Shown here: positions 49,901 through 64,000 of the stretch, in pieces
How positions within the stretch are numbered: the first letter of the stretch is position 1
How the letters are laid out: each line of letters begins with the position of its first letter
Assembly: GCA_034620365.1 (NCBI GenBank)
Contig: JAQGEQ010000380.1
Span: 2,232,001 to 2,296,000 of the forward strand
Reading direction: 5' to 3'
DNA: 64,000 bases
Source of the DNA: Pegea sp. RAD2-039
Taxonomy: Eukaryota > Chordata > Thaliacea > Salpida > Salpidae
The notes under the pieces: generated by a model
Told to the model about the DNA's origin: nothing
Database searches by the model: none
What the model saw: only the letters and a program-made list of their open reading frames with translations
Translations under genes and position numbers: made by a program

Positions 49901-52390
49901 TATCAACTTATTTAAAAATTTCAGAAAAAAAGTCCCAAGGAATTTAGAATATTTTAATAAATCAAATTTAAAATGAGCCTATAGAGAAAGAAATCAATGA
50001 GTGAAATACAACAAAAGTCTCGTGTTTTGAAAATTTTCAAAACTGTTAAATTACATGCTTCAAAAGATAGATTAACATTTGAGGCCTGGAGGAAGAAAAG
50101 GGAAAATTAGATGAAGTATTTCGATTTTGTAATGGTAAAATTTTTTGCATGATTTTACTTTTTTTAACTTTGACAAACAACTTTTATGTATTGTGCAATC
50201 ATTAAACGTTTAACTGCAAAATAATTAAAAATTTTAAAGTAAAATATTTTTATGCGTTACACTCAGAATAGTTTTTGAAGTAAGTATATTTTTAAAATCC
50301 AGCTATTTAGTTTAAAACTTAAAGATATAGTTTTAACATACCGATTTTTTTACTTTTGTGCTACTAATCTAAAGAATTTTTAATCAATTTTAAGACTTAC
50401 AAAATTTTACGCAAGCTACTTAAGTAGAGGGTGAAAGTTGATATGCGTAAAACTAGATAGAACTCAAAATAAACAAAAAGTTGTTTTAGTTTACTATTCA
50501 ATAATTTATATTTCGTTAAAAAAATTTATCAGCTTATAGGAGCACTAAAATAATTCATTTGAAACTCAAATGTAAATATGTTATGTTTACTTATTGTTAT
50601 CAAGAAAAATTTCATTTAATCAAATTTAATTTGGAAATAGATTAAAAGTACAACAAACAATAAAATCTAATTCTTATTTATTACTGATAACAATAATACA
50701 ATTGTTAAATCAATTAACTGCTTGTAAGTTTAAATATTGATAGGCAACTAATAAGGTTTCACACACAAAGTAACTGATTGTTTTATGATAGGATTTTATT
50801 TCAAATTAACAATACAAGGCATACGAAACATCCTTTTTAAACTTGGTCACAAATAGACAGTTTTAAACTTCTGATTTATAAAATATTTAAATAAAATGAT
50901 AACTCACATCATTCTGCTTAAAAACATCCTGAAACTCTTTGAAGATCTCTTGACATTTTTTTAGTTTATCTTCTAATAGATTTATTTGATCCGAGACGTA
51001 ATTACGAAAAGCAGTTGCAACTTGTACAAAAAACTCCTTAAAAACAAAGTATAAACTTCATTATTTAAAAAAGTATTTCCTTTTATAAAATAACAAACTT
51101 AAAGAAGTAAACTTCAAAATTGTTTCATGAACAAGTTTTTTGTATTTTTAGTATTTTAATTTTCTCAATGAATAAAATATTGATAAAAACCCGTATTACT
51201 TGGAAAATAAAATACAGGGTTTGTATAATTTAAATCAAATAATTCTAAAAAGATTTTCAAAGAGTCTTTGAAATTGATATTCTGCATTCATGTTTAGAAA
51301 ACATTTTGGCAACAACCATTAACCAATGACCAGAAGACATATTAATTATACATTTTGTTTATTTGTTCTCAATCAAATAATGGTAGTTTATCATACAAAA
51401 TTAAACAATTAATTTTAAAAATTTGACTACAGTGTAATAATTATACACACTTTTTCTCAAAATATCATCTTCAGCATACTTTTTACTGAAAATAGAACTT
51501 AACTTACATAACCTCTAGAAAAATTGAGCTATTATTATCTTGAAAAATGGTGATTAGTAAACAGTCTAAGAAGTCATTTATTTTCAAATAAAGAATTCTT
51601 TATATTACTTTATTTTATAGTAGTGCTTTTGAAAATTTAATGAATATTTAACTTTCTTGAATGAAGAAAACTATGAATAAGCTGTATGAAGAAGAATATT
51701 TTACTAAAAGCTTATGAAATAAACTTAATTGGTTTTTAAGCTAAAACATTTAATATTTAGAGTAAAGAAAAGTTTAGAAATTTTAAGAAATATAATTTAG
51801 ATAAAAATTTTGGAAATTAGTAAAGTTTTAAAATATTTGCTGCTTATATTTTAGGTAAAGTATTACGCTTTAGTTAAACATTAACGGAAAACCTTTTGCT
51901 TTTAAATTATTCAAACATTCAAAATTAATTATTAGGTCTCCATGAAGCTTAGATATGTGTGCAACCAACTAATGTGATGCCTTCTCAATTTTCTTATTTT
52001 AAAAAGAAACCAATTGGTGTGAACATTTACAAAACTTACAATATCATCTCCATTCTCTTTTTCTTTATTTGCCGCATCTGCAGAAATTAATGCTGCATTT
52101 GGGCACCCCGAATCTGTAGAATTTGCTGATAAGGAGCTGTTTGATAATGTGTCTTCATTTGTTATTTGACCATTACTGACACAAAGTTTCTTTTTATTTT
52201 CGGAGCTTCCTGAAATAAATCCATCAGCGAAGAATTTGATGGAATGTGGGGAGAGAGGCGGTAGATTTTTTGCATAAGGTGAAGTTGGTATACCACTGAT
52301 TGAATTTGAATCTTGTGGTAAAACTAGCGAGTCTTTACATTTTGTGATGCTTTGATCCGTAGATAGTATTTGAGGTGAAACTCCTTCCAT
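43947..52390 (-). CDS. Coiled-coil, fibronectin III and SPRY (B30.2) domain protein, FSD1/TRIM-like
   Basis: Eleven minus-strand exons (52040-52390, 50908-51036, 49399-49497, 49056-49213, 48817-48947, 48601-48766, 47019-47149, 46435-46612, 45819-45957, 44747-44837, 43947-44113), all phases consistent, 579 residues. Residues 1-117 are low-complexity, Ser/Asn-rich. About 118-290 form a coiled coil with a COS-like end (IYDLENKLRKSSIELNKNHH). About 296-388 are an FN3 domain (DSVLVRWKSSYDFNPNFQIE, VTVQVRNGEDVAWSSPALFT). About 390-579 are a SPRY domain (FKFDNSTAHSKLRLSRDANT, HYFEIKVNNEGWAAGVAYQS, SMIGIYIDYESGVLKFVNCR, GGRLTLVSGLDIPDY). This matches the C-terminal organisation of FSD1, FSD2 and C-I TRIM proteins, which bind microtubules. 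No RING or B-box is seen before exon 1, so FSD1/FSD2-type is preferred. An undetected upstream exon cannot be excluded. Confidence 0.88.
49604..49858. repeat. 255-bp dispersed repeat, copy 1 (intron of the FSD-like gene)
   Basis: Nearly the same as 60711-60963, with only a few differences over about 255 bases and sharp edges (start gtattcgtcagttctataaa, end ctgcagttgtttttagttt). No terminal inverted repeat, tRNA-like promoter or poly-A end is evident. Probably a young non-autonomous mobile or duplicated element. Confidence 0.8.
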
Positions 52391-55300
52391 AAGTTGAAAA
52401 AGAAACTTGTAAAGCTTGAACTCAAACTAAAAGATCAATTCAATTTCTGAATAAAATTCATAAAGTTGTAAATAACCAAAAATACATATACTTGTTAAAG
52501 TTTTTGTTGATGTGATATGATCTTTAATATTTCAAAAATAATTTATTAACTATGTCACTTGGCCTGTACAAAGTTACATTAGTACCGAAATGCCTAGTCT
52601 GTTAATAATTAATGACATAAATGTTTTATAAGCAACTAAAATTTATACTATTTTTCCAAACACACAAAATCTTAAAGAATTGAAAAAAGTCTTTATGATA
52701 AACAAAATCTCATCAGTTATTTACAATTCTTCACTTTAAGTACAATCAGGGGATCGTATAAGATACTTATTACAAGCAACATTAATCGTATGACTTTGCT
52801 GATACTAGGAACTTATAAAAAAACTAATTGACATCTCTCACTGAAAGCTTTAAATTTTCGAAGTAAAAAAAAATTAAAATGAGCAAAAAAGAACACGTTA
52901 AGAATGATTTTTTTTCACTTAGTATGTCAGATTATTACACTTTTTCTCTCATTTCAATCTTTTGTATTTACTTGCACAAAGAAACCCAAAAACTTATTTT
53001 TTTAGTTCAGTGTTATAAAGATAAGCCAAAAAACTTCATATTGTAGCTAATAATCTGACAAGTAGAACCTTAAAGCAACAATACCTTTATCAAAGTAAAA
53101 AACATAAAAGAACACTTAAATACCAAAGTCTAATAAAGAAAATAAACAATTACCTTATTATTTTCAATACTGATAAGTCCAAACCTAAAATATTGCAAAT
53201 AAAAAAATTATTTCTTTCCATAAAAACTGAAGTAAAAAAAGTTGTTTAAACACAAAAAAGAAACATTAAGATAGAATTTTTTACAGATTGAAATGCATAT
53301 CAGTATCAAATGCTATGTACATGACAAAAATCAATTTTATACTAAAAAAGGAAAATTGTTTTAAAAAGGTGCCTTAAAAAGCAAACTATGGTTGTAAATA
53401 TTTTATAAAAAAGATAAATTTATCATGTCTCATTTTAGTTACACGAAACCCTCATAGTTTAACAAAAAGTTAGACCTCAAATTTTATATTTTGTTCTTTC
53501 GCTTGTATATACAGTACTTAAACAAATAAACAGATGAAAGCAATACCGAAAACGCCCAAAAAAGAAATCTGCTTGTCAATTTGTAGTTTGTACTAAAAAT
53601 TCGATCAAAATAATAAGTTCTTCACTAAATGTAAAACCCAGAAATGGCACATAATCACATACTTTTTAAAGGACGTCACGCTTTCGTGCACACCAAAAAT
53701 ATCTATGCTCTCAATTCTCTTTAATGCTCTTTCACCTTCGCACTATTGACAATACCTTAAAGAAGATAAAAACTACATATGAAATGATTATAATATTAAC
53801 TGCAGTGTACTAAACTGGCTGATAACAAATTGTAGATAAGCTATTTGTAAACTTTATTCGCTAACTTTCAGTTTTACATTATTTAAACTCCAATCAGTTT
53901 GTTATCAAACAGATACAACTTTTTTCTAATCACATGATGTAGTATCAACCAATTTATCAGTTTAATAAAAATTGGAAAAGCAAAGCAGTTCTTTAAATAG
54001 TTTTTTATTCAATTTTCGTTTTGTTAGGGTCTTAAAATATACTGATATGTTGTTTAATTTTGGCCATTTAAAAAAGGATCATATTTTTCAGCTGAATATA
54101 AATTATTAATGATATAGAAAAAGAGTTTACACTCTAGATGAAATAATATAATTTTAAAAAGAATTACGAATAAATAAATAAATATAAAAAAATATGAAAA
54201 TACCGAATAAAAGCAAAGTGTAAAAAAATTTGATGAGATTTTAATTTGTTTTAAAGTTTAGAAATGTCTAAAAGCCTTGAAAGAAAAACTTTGTTGCTTC
54301 TTTAGTTCAATCAACTAAAACCCAATCTAAAAATTGCTAACATCTGCTTCTATAGGTCAAAATGCTTCTTCAGTTTATTTGAATATTTTATACTATTCTT
54401 AAGCTTTTTTTAAAAGTAAATAAAGTCACTTTCTTTTCAATGCCTTTGAATTCCAATTAAATTAGTTTTCATTTCATTTATCTATATATATAGGTTTTTC
54501 AAATAACATATATGAAAAAGCTTACTGGTTCATCTAAAGTATTTCTAAAACAGCATCTACGACTAGCTTTACTAATTTTATGAAAGTCGTTTATAACTTT
54601 TCACTAGTCTACTACTTTTGTTTGCAAATCAATAAAGGACAAAAGAATTTAGAATGAAAAGGCAGCATTTATAAAAAGTACTATTCAAACAAATAATAGG
54701 AGACTTTTTGTGCGTCAACTACGACCTCAATTTTATTATGAATAATCGATAAAATCATAAGTATCAACATATCTTTAAAGTAAATATCTCTTCATACAAT
54801 TAGTGTCGGTGAGGTACAACAAAAATACATTTCTCATTTTTATATTAATCCTCTTACTAGTAAATTTGCATATATTAAAAAAACTCAATAAAAATGTTAA
54901 CAACACTGACTCCAACATCATGATAATTGTTTTCTAATGAGAATTTGATAGCCTTCAAAAAGTATTTTTAAGGTTTGTTTATTCATTTTTGATAACTTCT
55001 ATCATGAAGACTACTACAAAAATTGTTTAGCTTATGTTTATTTTCATAATTCTTACTAACATCGACAAGAAAATTTAAAACTTATGTTTGGTTACATTAA
55101 AAACTGCACAAAATTCTTTTCTTTAGTTTTATTTTTACGTTAAATCAAAAATTATAAAAACTTTATTAAGAATAAGATTTAAAAAAGGCTTTGCTCAAAT
55201 TTCTTATATGAAAAATGTTGGGATTTTATTCAAGTATTTCAATTTTATTTAAGTATTTAGGTCTAATTTGGGACTTTGATTGATTTTATTAGTTGATACA

Positions 55301-58300
55301 AAAATTGATTTTACAAAACTTTTTTTCTAAAACATGCTCGGTAGTTGAGTATTAAGTTCATAGCAAACTACTTAGCTTAGTATTTTGTGGTAACTTCTAA
55401 AAAATACCATTTATTTATTATTATTGTTTATTTTTAGTTAATTATTATTTATTTTCTTCTGTTTGCACAGCAAGTTTTGAATATTCCCTTTGAATACTTT
55501 TATTTTTATTTGAAATATTTTAAGATGCTTTACAAAGATTTCATATACCGTAGTGTTGACCTTTTTACTTAATCTTGGTTTATTTTCTGTTATTTTGAAC
55601 ATAGTATTTTACTAAATACTTAATTATGTGGAATTAAAGATAGTTAAGATAATCACCCATCATAAGATAATGTCGTTTTGGATTAATCAAAGATGAAGTA
55701 ACTAAGAGCTTATTAGGTTCATATCATTAGAACAAAAACATTTGAATATTACATATATTTCAAAGAAAGAATGACCTTCATTAAATCATAACTTTCTCAG
55801 TTGTTTACTTCAGATGCTTTAAAACTTTTTTCATTCTAGGCTTCTATGACTAAGGTCCTAAGAAGTGCTCAAAAAATCATTTACTTTAATAGTAAATAAC
55901 AAAATTCGTAGCTTTATTAATTGAAAATATTTGTAATGAAAAAATTCTTTTTAAGCGGCTTAAGTTTAATTAAAGTAAAAGTACTTTGTAGAAAGATGTT
56001 GGTACCAGAGCTTATATAAAACAAGCTTGTTTAGTTAATAGTTATAGTTCTTCAACTGTTAAAGTAAAGTTCTATACAACATTTGATTTGATAAGTTATT
56101 TTATTTTGTAGTTTATATTGGTAACTTACAGTTACTTGAATAAACTAATTTATGTTTAGTTATACTTTCAACATATTATGCTATAATGTATTTATAATTA
56201 TTTGTAAAAAATCTTTGGTGATCTTTAACACCATGCAAACACAACAATATTATAATTAAAGATGTTACTTAAATGTAAGAATATTTTTGAAATAAGTTTT
56301 ATCTCATTTACTTTATAAGTTATTATTCTTAAGTACTTATCATTATTAATTTTTACTTATACTAATTTACTTGAAAGTTTAGTTCTTATCAACAGCCAAT
56401 TAATAAGAAAATTATGCCAGCACTTTTTTTGATATGCCGCAATATTTGAATGACAAGAAACGGTCTTGTGTTACATAGCAGTAGATAAGATAATTGGATA
56501 TCACAAGATAGATTTTATAGAAATATACAAAGTAAGCTTAATTCGAACAATGCAATGCAATTGCAACTGACTGAAAAAGTTAAATGAAAAAATTAACAAA
56601 TAAAATGTGAATTAAACAAATTCTGGAATGCAATATTTTTAGAACGCCTTTGTAGTAAAGACCCGTCTGTTTCAAACAAACACATTAAAGCTTATACCAA
56701 AATGCTGATATGACTCAATTTTTTTGAAATCTTGAATTAAATTTGCTGAAAAGTAAACAGCTGAAAAAGAAATAATTCACCAATAAACTATTAAGATATT
56801 TCTAGTTATTTTTTAAAATCAGTATTACGCGTTTTAAACCAAAATTGGCCTTTGTATAAGCTTTTATTATTTAAAATCAGCTGCTTTCTGCGTTATCTCA
56901 AACACAGGCAATAATATTTTTATTTATTTTCAATTTGTATTTTGCTTATTCAGTTCTTGTATCAGTTTCACTTGAAATGTTTTTTTAGAATACTGTTATC
57001 TTTATGTGATAAATTTATTCATTTGCAATAAGTTTACTTATTTATTCAAACAATAAACAATAAAGAGTGTTTCCTTGAAGCAATATTATCAAACTTCTAA
57101 TTACTAATATAAACTTTATAACATTTTTCTGATCGAATTTTTATATTAAGTATGCAACTTAAAATCATTGTAGATACAATCTTTTAACAAATATTTTGTT
57201 GAAATATTAGAATTATATAAATATTTAGTTATTTTAAAAGATATTTATTAGTTTTTATCAACCAAAAGTCAATCAGTTTTTAATAGAATTAAAAGCTTAC
57301 AAATTTATTATCTTTATAATTAGTATTTATGAATCATTTGTTTAAGTTTATTCATAAGATGTTAAAAAACTGATAATTATTAGAAATTGTTTTACTAAAT
57401 TTTGATAGGTATTAAAAGTATTAACAAACTATTTAACAAAAACTTGCCTTTTTACTAAGAAACTATTTGTCATCTACTATTAGTTTTACTCATATTTAAC
57501 ATATATGCATTAGATGATAAATATCGAAGTCTGTTGTATTCAATGTAATTATATATTTGATGAAGTATAAAAAAATATTTTAATGATTCTTGTTATGTAT
57601 TTAAGCGTAATGAACTTTGTACTTAGTTCTTTTGTTAAATTTTAAACTTTTGATATTTTTTTATAATTAGCTCTTAAACTATTTTTAGTTATTTAATATT
57701 TATGATATAAGTAAACTTGTATATCATTTTTAGTTATTTTATATCTTTCAAATGACTAGTATTAGAATTTGATGTTTTAAGTTGAAATTAAATGAAATAA
57801 CCTTTATCTAATTTTTAAGCTTAATTAAAGTTTTGTTATTTAAAGAAGATTGTAATTAAATAGAAATTATATTTAGGGTTTGCATAAATATTTAAAAATG
57901 ATGTTATAATAAGTTATACCAATTTCTTGTTTATACCATTTTGTTTTAAGTTCAAGGTTTGATTATGTTGAGCTTCTGTTAAAAATGTTTCCTTTTTGAT
58001 AGTTCTTAAATGTATATATATCATATTATGTTTTACAGGCAATTAATTACAAATTTTCATTACCCTTGTTTAAATATTTTTTGACCTGATTGAGCCAAGA
58101 ACAGTCATGCTTATATGCTAGACTAGAAATTATGGAAATCCAGTTGTTGTCCATGCAGCAGGATTCCACTCTCCATGCCAAAAAGGTTATGCAGTGGAGC
58201 ACCACAATATTTAAATGTTAATTGGATAAAATTAAGCTGTTTTATCATTTAGAAAATAGTTTTATCAATTATTTATAAAGTAGTTTTAACTTTTAATTGA

Positions 58301-58545
58301 TATATTTTTTAAACTTTAATGTAAAATCAAAGCATTTTATATGTAAGTATGATAAAATGTCTGTTAAACTATTTTTAATAAAAAAGTTTGTCAATAACTT
58401 GAATGAACTTTAAACAATAATCAGCTTTCAAAGTTATTTACTTTGATTTATAAACATAAAGTTGTTTGTTAGGTATTTCTTATAAAAAACTTTATTGTAT
58501 AAATTTGACTATTTTTCAAAGCATCAGTTATAATATTGGTTTGAA
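52391..58545. other. Long AT-rich intergenic region, no gene seen
   Basis: About 6.2 kb between the divergent FSD-like and ADAP genes. I find no exon-like stretches with domain support. A less AT-rich patch at about 58082-58205 (ttgacctgattgagccaag ... gtggagcaccac) stands out by complexity and could hold a noncoding RNA or an old repeat. Confidence 0.45.
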
Positions 58546-61584
<3,039 letters not shown>

Positions 61585-61703
61585 AATTTTATCATCATCA
61601 TCAGTATCTTGAATTTTTCTTATCTAACAGAACGGTTCACTATCCTACGAAGATAGAATCTTCAATCATACTTTTGTTGTACTCAGATATAGACAAATTG
61701 TGC

Positions 61704-61727
61704 AATAAAATTTTTGTAAATTTTATT
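61704..61727. terminator. Overlapping convergent polyadenylation signals of ADAP and TCF25
   Basis: AATAAA at 61704-61709 on the plus strand (ADAP) and TTTATT at 61722-61727, which reads AATAAA on the minus strand (TCF25). Cleavage 10-30 bases past each signal makes the two 3' ends overlap by a few tens of bases. The two stop codons are only about 180 bases apart. Confidence 0.6.
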
Positions 61728-61764
61728 TGGTTTAATTCATGATTTAAAAGATCAGATACTCTTC

Positions 61765-63346
61765 TTAATCCCAATCTTCATCAAATTCCACTTCTTCTTC
61801 CTCTTCCTCAGCTATGTGGAGTCCTTGAAAATGCTGTCGTAGTATTGTATGAAATCGTCTACGGAGACCGACATAATGAGAAATATCAAATGTAGGGGCA
61901 AGTGAATCGAGAAAAAGTTCGAGAGTATTTGAAGCAGGTGGGTTGGGCCTGTAACAGTTGGTTAGAAAAGTTGATGAATCAGCTTAAAACTGACTTGTCA
62001 GGTTTATTGTAGGAAGTGACTGTATCTGGCGGTGGTAGAGGATCAAAACTTAGCAACGTAATTGTTCGAATTTCCTGTTAGTTAGAAGCTAAATAAGAAA
62101 AGTTGAAAAGTTTATCATCTTACAATTGGAATATATTCAGAAACTCCAATCACTTCGCTTATCAAAGCATGACGATAAATATTCAGAGGAGCTTTTTGAT
62201 AATTCGATTTTCTCCTGAAAATTATTTAGTTTTTTTTGCGAGTATGAAATACAAATATCGTTTACATGTTTTGATATTTATCCAAGCGATCATCTTCATT
62301 TTTATCTACGATTTTTAAGACCTTTTCCACATTTTTTTGTAACCATTCAAGAATTAAAGTATCTTTCCAGATAAGGAAATTTCTTTCAATAAACATATGA
62401 CTTAGAAGCTGTAGTCCATAACTTTCACTAAAATATCAAACCAATAAATTAATCAGAACTAGCGACCAGACTTTGATATTCACCTGGTTTTTTGTGTAAA
62501 GAATTTATGTTTAGAAACATCAGAAGACGGTTGAACCGAGCATTTTTCAAGAAGAGCTAATAAGACCTTTAAATTTGATCAATTTTTAATTATTTTCAAA
62601 ATTAACTTATAATTAGTAATGATGATGTAATACTTTGTTGAAACAGGCAAAAAAGTTAAAAAATTTAAGCTGTTTTATGAAAGTGCGCCAACTAGAGGAC
62701 GGAAATAAAGATTTTAAAAAGAAAAATTTTACTTTTTCTCCTTTCAAATCTATTTTTAGTCAGAAATATTTATATATAAAAATGAATACATAGAAATACT
62801 ATGAGCTTACCGAAGGAAACCGAAGCAATGTATCCTGAAGCATCTCATCTGCTCTATTTGTATTTTGATCCTTATTTTTCATCGAGATTTGAAACTCAGC
62901 TAGTGCTTGTGAATATGCCCAGTTTGGTAATTGGTTTAAATTCTTGACTAACTAAAATAGAAGTTAAAAATGATAAAAATAAATATCAGAAATATATCTC
63001 AAAGTGAATTAACAAATATTGTTTAATTAAAGTAAAAATTCTTTGCTTGGTTTCATGTAACAACTGATATTTTCAAATCTTACCCCCCAATCAATAACAG
63101 ATTTTGCGACGAACTCATATTCACCACAATTCATTGCATAGGTATCCATAAAGAGTAGACAGGCTAAAGGATCATTTTCAGGATCCAAACTAAATAAATA
63201 TAGGAAGATGAAGATCACTTAACAAATTCAATTACTTAAAGTGTTAAAAGTACCTGTATAAGAGCTTTGTTAATTCTAGAGATGTTCGATTACAACTTCT
63301 TCTTGAGATGTAATCGATAAGTTTGAACAAGCACAAGAAAAGAGTT
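61765..63346 (-). CDS. TCF25: TCF25 (NULP1/Rqc1 family), C-terminal half
   Basis: Eight minus-strand exons (63254-63346, 63084-63189, 62811-62951, 62484-62566, 62266-62427, 62124-62214, 61995-62074, 61765-61948), about 313 residues. TCF25 is the animal counterpart of yeast Rqc1, part of the ribosome quality-control complex with Listerin and NEMF. Family motifs are seen: ISRRSCNRTSLELTKLLYSL, DPENDPLACLLFMDTYAMNC, LNQLPNWAYSQALAEF, ADEMLQDTLLRFPSVLLALL, and RKSNYQKAPLNIYRHALISE before FDPLPPPDTV. The protein ends in an acidic run (AEEEEEEVEFDEDWD). The first exon listed starts in phase 2, so the N-terminal half (DUF654 basic region) lies upstream beyond a long intron or outside the window; 63347-64000 shows no further exon I can support. 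Confidence 0.93.
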
Positions 63347-64000
63347 CTAAGAAGAAAATTTATTTCAATAAATTTTGGTAAATAAAGAAATTTCTATTTA
63401 GAATTAAACCTGAAAAATGATTATTAAAACTTAAAGTTGAATAAAGTGTTGAATAAGAAAGGAAACTTTTAATCTATCATTGAATCAAGTGAATGTTGCT
63501 AGAAGATGAGAACTCTCTTCACTACATAAAAAAGTCCCGAAGAAGATTTGTTAACATCTCTTCTATGGATCGTAATATTTCTATAAGATATTTTGAAAAG
63601 ATTTTGTAATACATTTAAACAACTTTCATTCCTAATTAGTAGACGGTCAACATGAGTTTTCATTTTTATCAAATTGTTTTAAAAGTATTAAGTTGATAAC
63701 TGATGTAGCTACAAGACATCTTCAACCAAAATATTCTAAATTTGTTTCAAAAATTAACATTCAAATCATTTTATTGAAGATTATATGTAGAACAGCAACA
63801 AAGGTTTTAAGACTCCAATTAAATTATATTTAATTATTATATATAAACATTATTTTAAAAGAAAAACAACTGTACATGACAAGCTGATTTATAATTGATA
63901 TTTGAAAGCGGAGGTTTTCTGAATAGTGAGTAACCTAAAACAGGTTCAAATATTTTTGATAAGAAATAGATTCAGCTCAAAATATCTGTAAAAAAATTTA
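63347..64000. other. Probable TCF25 intron, no exon recognised
   Basis: AT-rich sequence upstream of the first visible TCF25 exon. No conserved TCF25 residues were found in any minus-strand frame, so it is most likely intronic. Confidence 0.4.

Noticed and set aside
62103-62318. 71-codon plus frame
   Set aside because: Antisense shadow of two TCF25 exons.

Overview
The window is AT-rich animal nuclear DNA (roughly 70% or more A+T by eye) with short spliced exons, many introns of 45-70 bases, and genes on both strands. A connexin gene (a chordate-restricted gap-junction family), a PTF1A-type bHLH gene, an ascidian-style antimicrobial-peptide precursor and compact introns point to a tunicate, probably an ascidian. 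That placement is inference from gene content; the species is not recognised. All gene models were built by hand from splice signals and reading phase, and in every complete model the exon lengths sum to a whole number of codons.

Layout. 1-14.7 kb: a tandem array of eight tRNA-Ser(GCT)/tRNA-Ala(TGC) pairs, 16 tRNA genes in all. The two tRNAs of each pair are only 4-5 bases apart. The spacers are of two kinds (A and B), and both carry decayed minus-strand exon-like blocks. The array is interrupted by a small secreted-peptide gene (10433-11551, minus) that looks like a tunicate antimicrobial-peptide precursor, and by a duplicated flank. 15.4-26 kb: plus-strand WTAP (m6A writer subunit), ANP32 (acidic LRR nuclear protein) and a connexin. 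26.4-30.5 kb: two adjacent plus-strand genes with Z-disc signatures, one synaptopodin-2/myozenin-like with three repeated basic motifs and one myozenin-like. 34.1-34.7 kb: an LC3/ATG8 gene whose product ends directly at the conjugation glycine. 39.9-42.5 kb: a PTF1A-like bHLH gene with recognisable RBPJ-binding C boxes. 43.9-52.4 kb: a minus-strand coiled-coil/FN3/SPRY gene (FSD1/TRIM-like). 58.5-61.6 kb: ADAP (ArfGAP with two PH domains). 61.8-63.3 kb: the 3' half of TCF25 on the minus strand, convergent with ADAP and with overlapping polyadenylation signals.

Mobile DNA is sparse: two 5'-truncated, dead LINE 3' ends (CR1/L2/Rex-type reverse-transcriptase tails) and one near-identical 255-bp dispersed repeat inside introns of two different genes. 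The neighbouring genes are mostly functionally unrelated. Exceptions are the two muscle Z-disc genes and the tRNA/peptide array, which appears to have grown by segmental duplication. The most unusual parts are the tRNA-pair array with its higher-order repeat and hidden exon blocks, and the small amphipathic peptide gene embedded in it.
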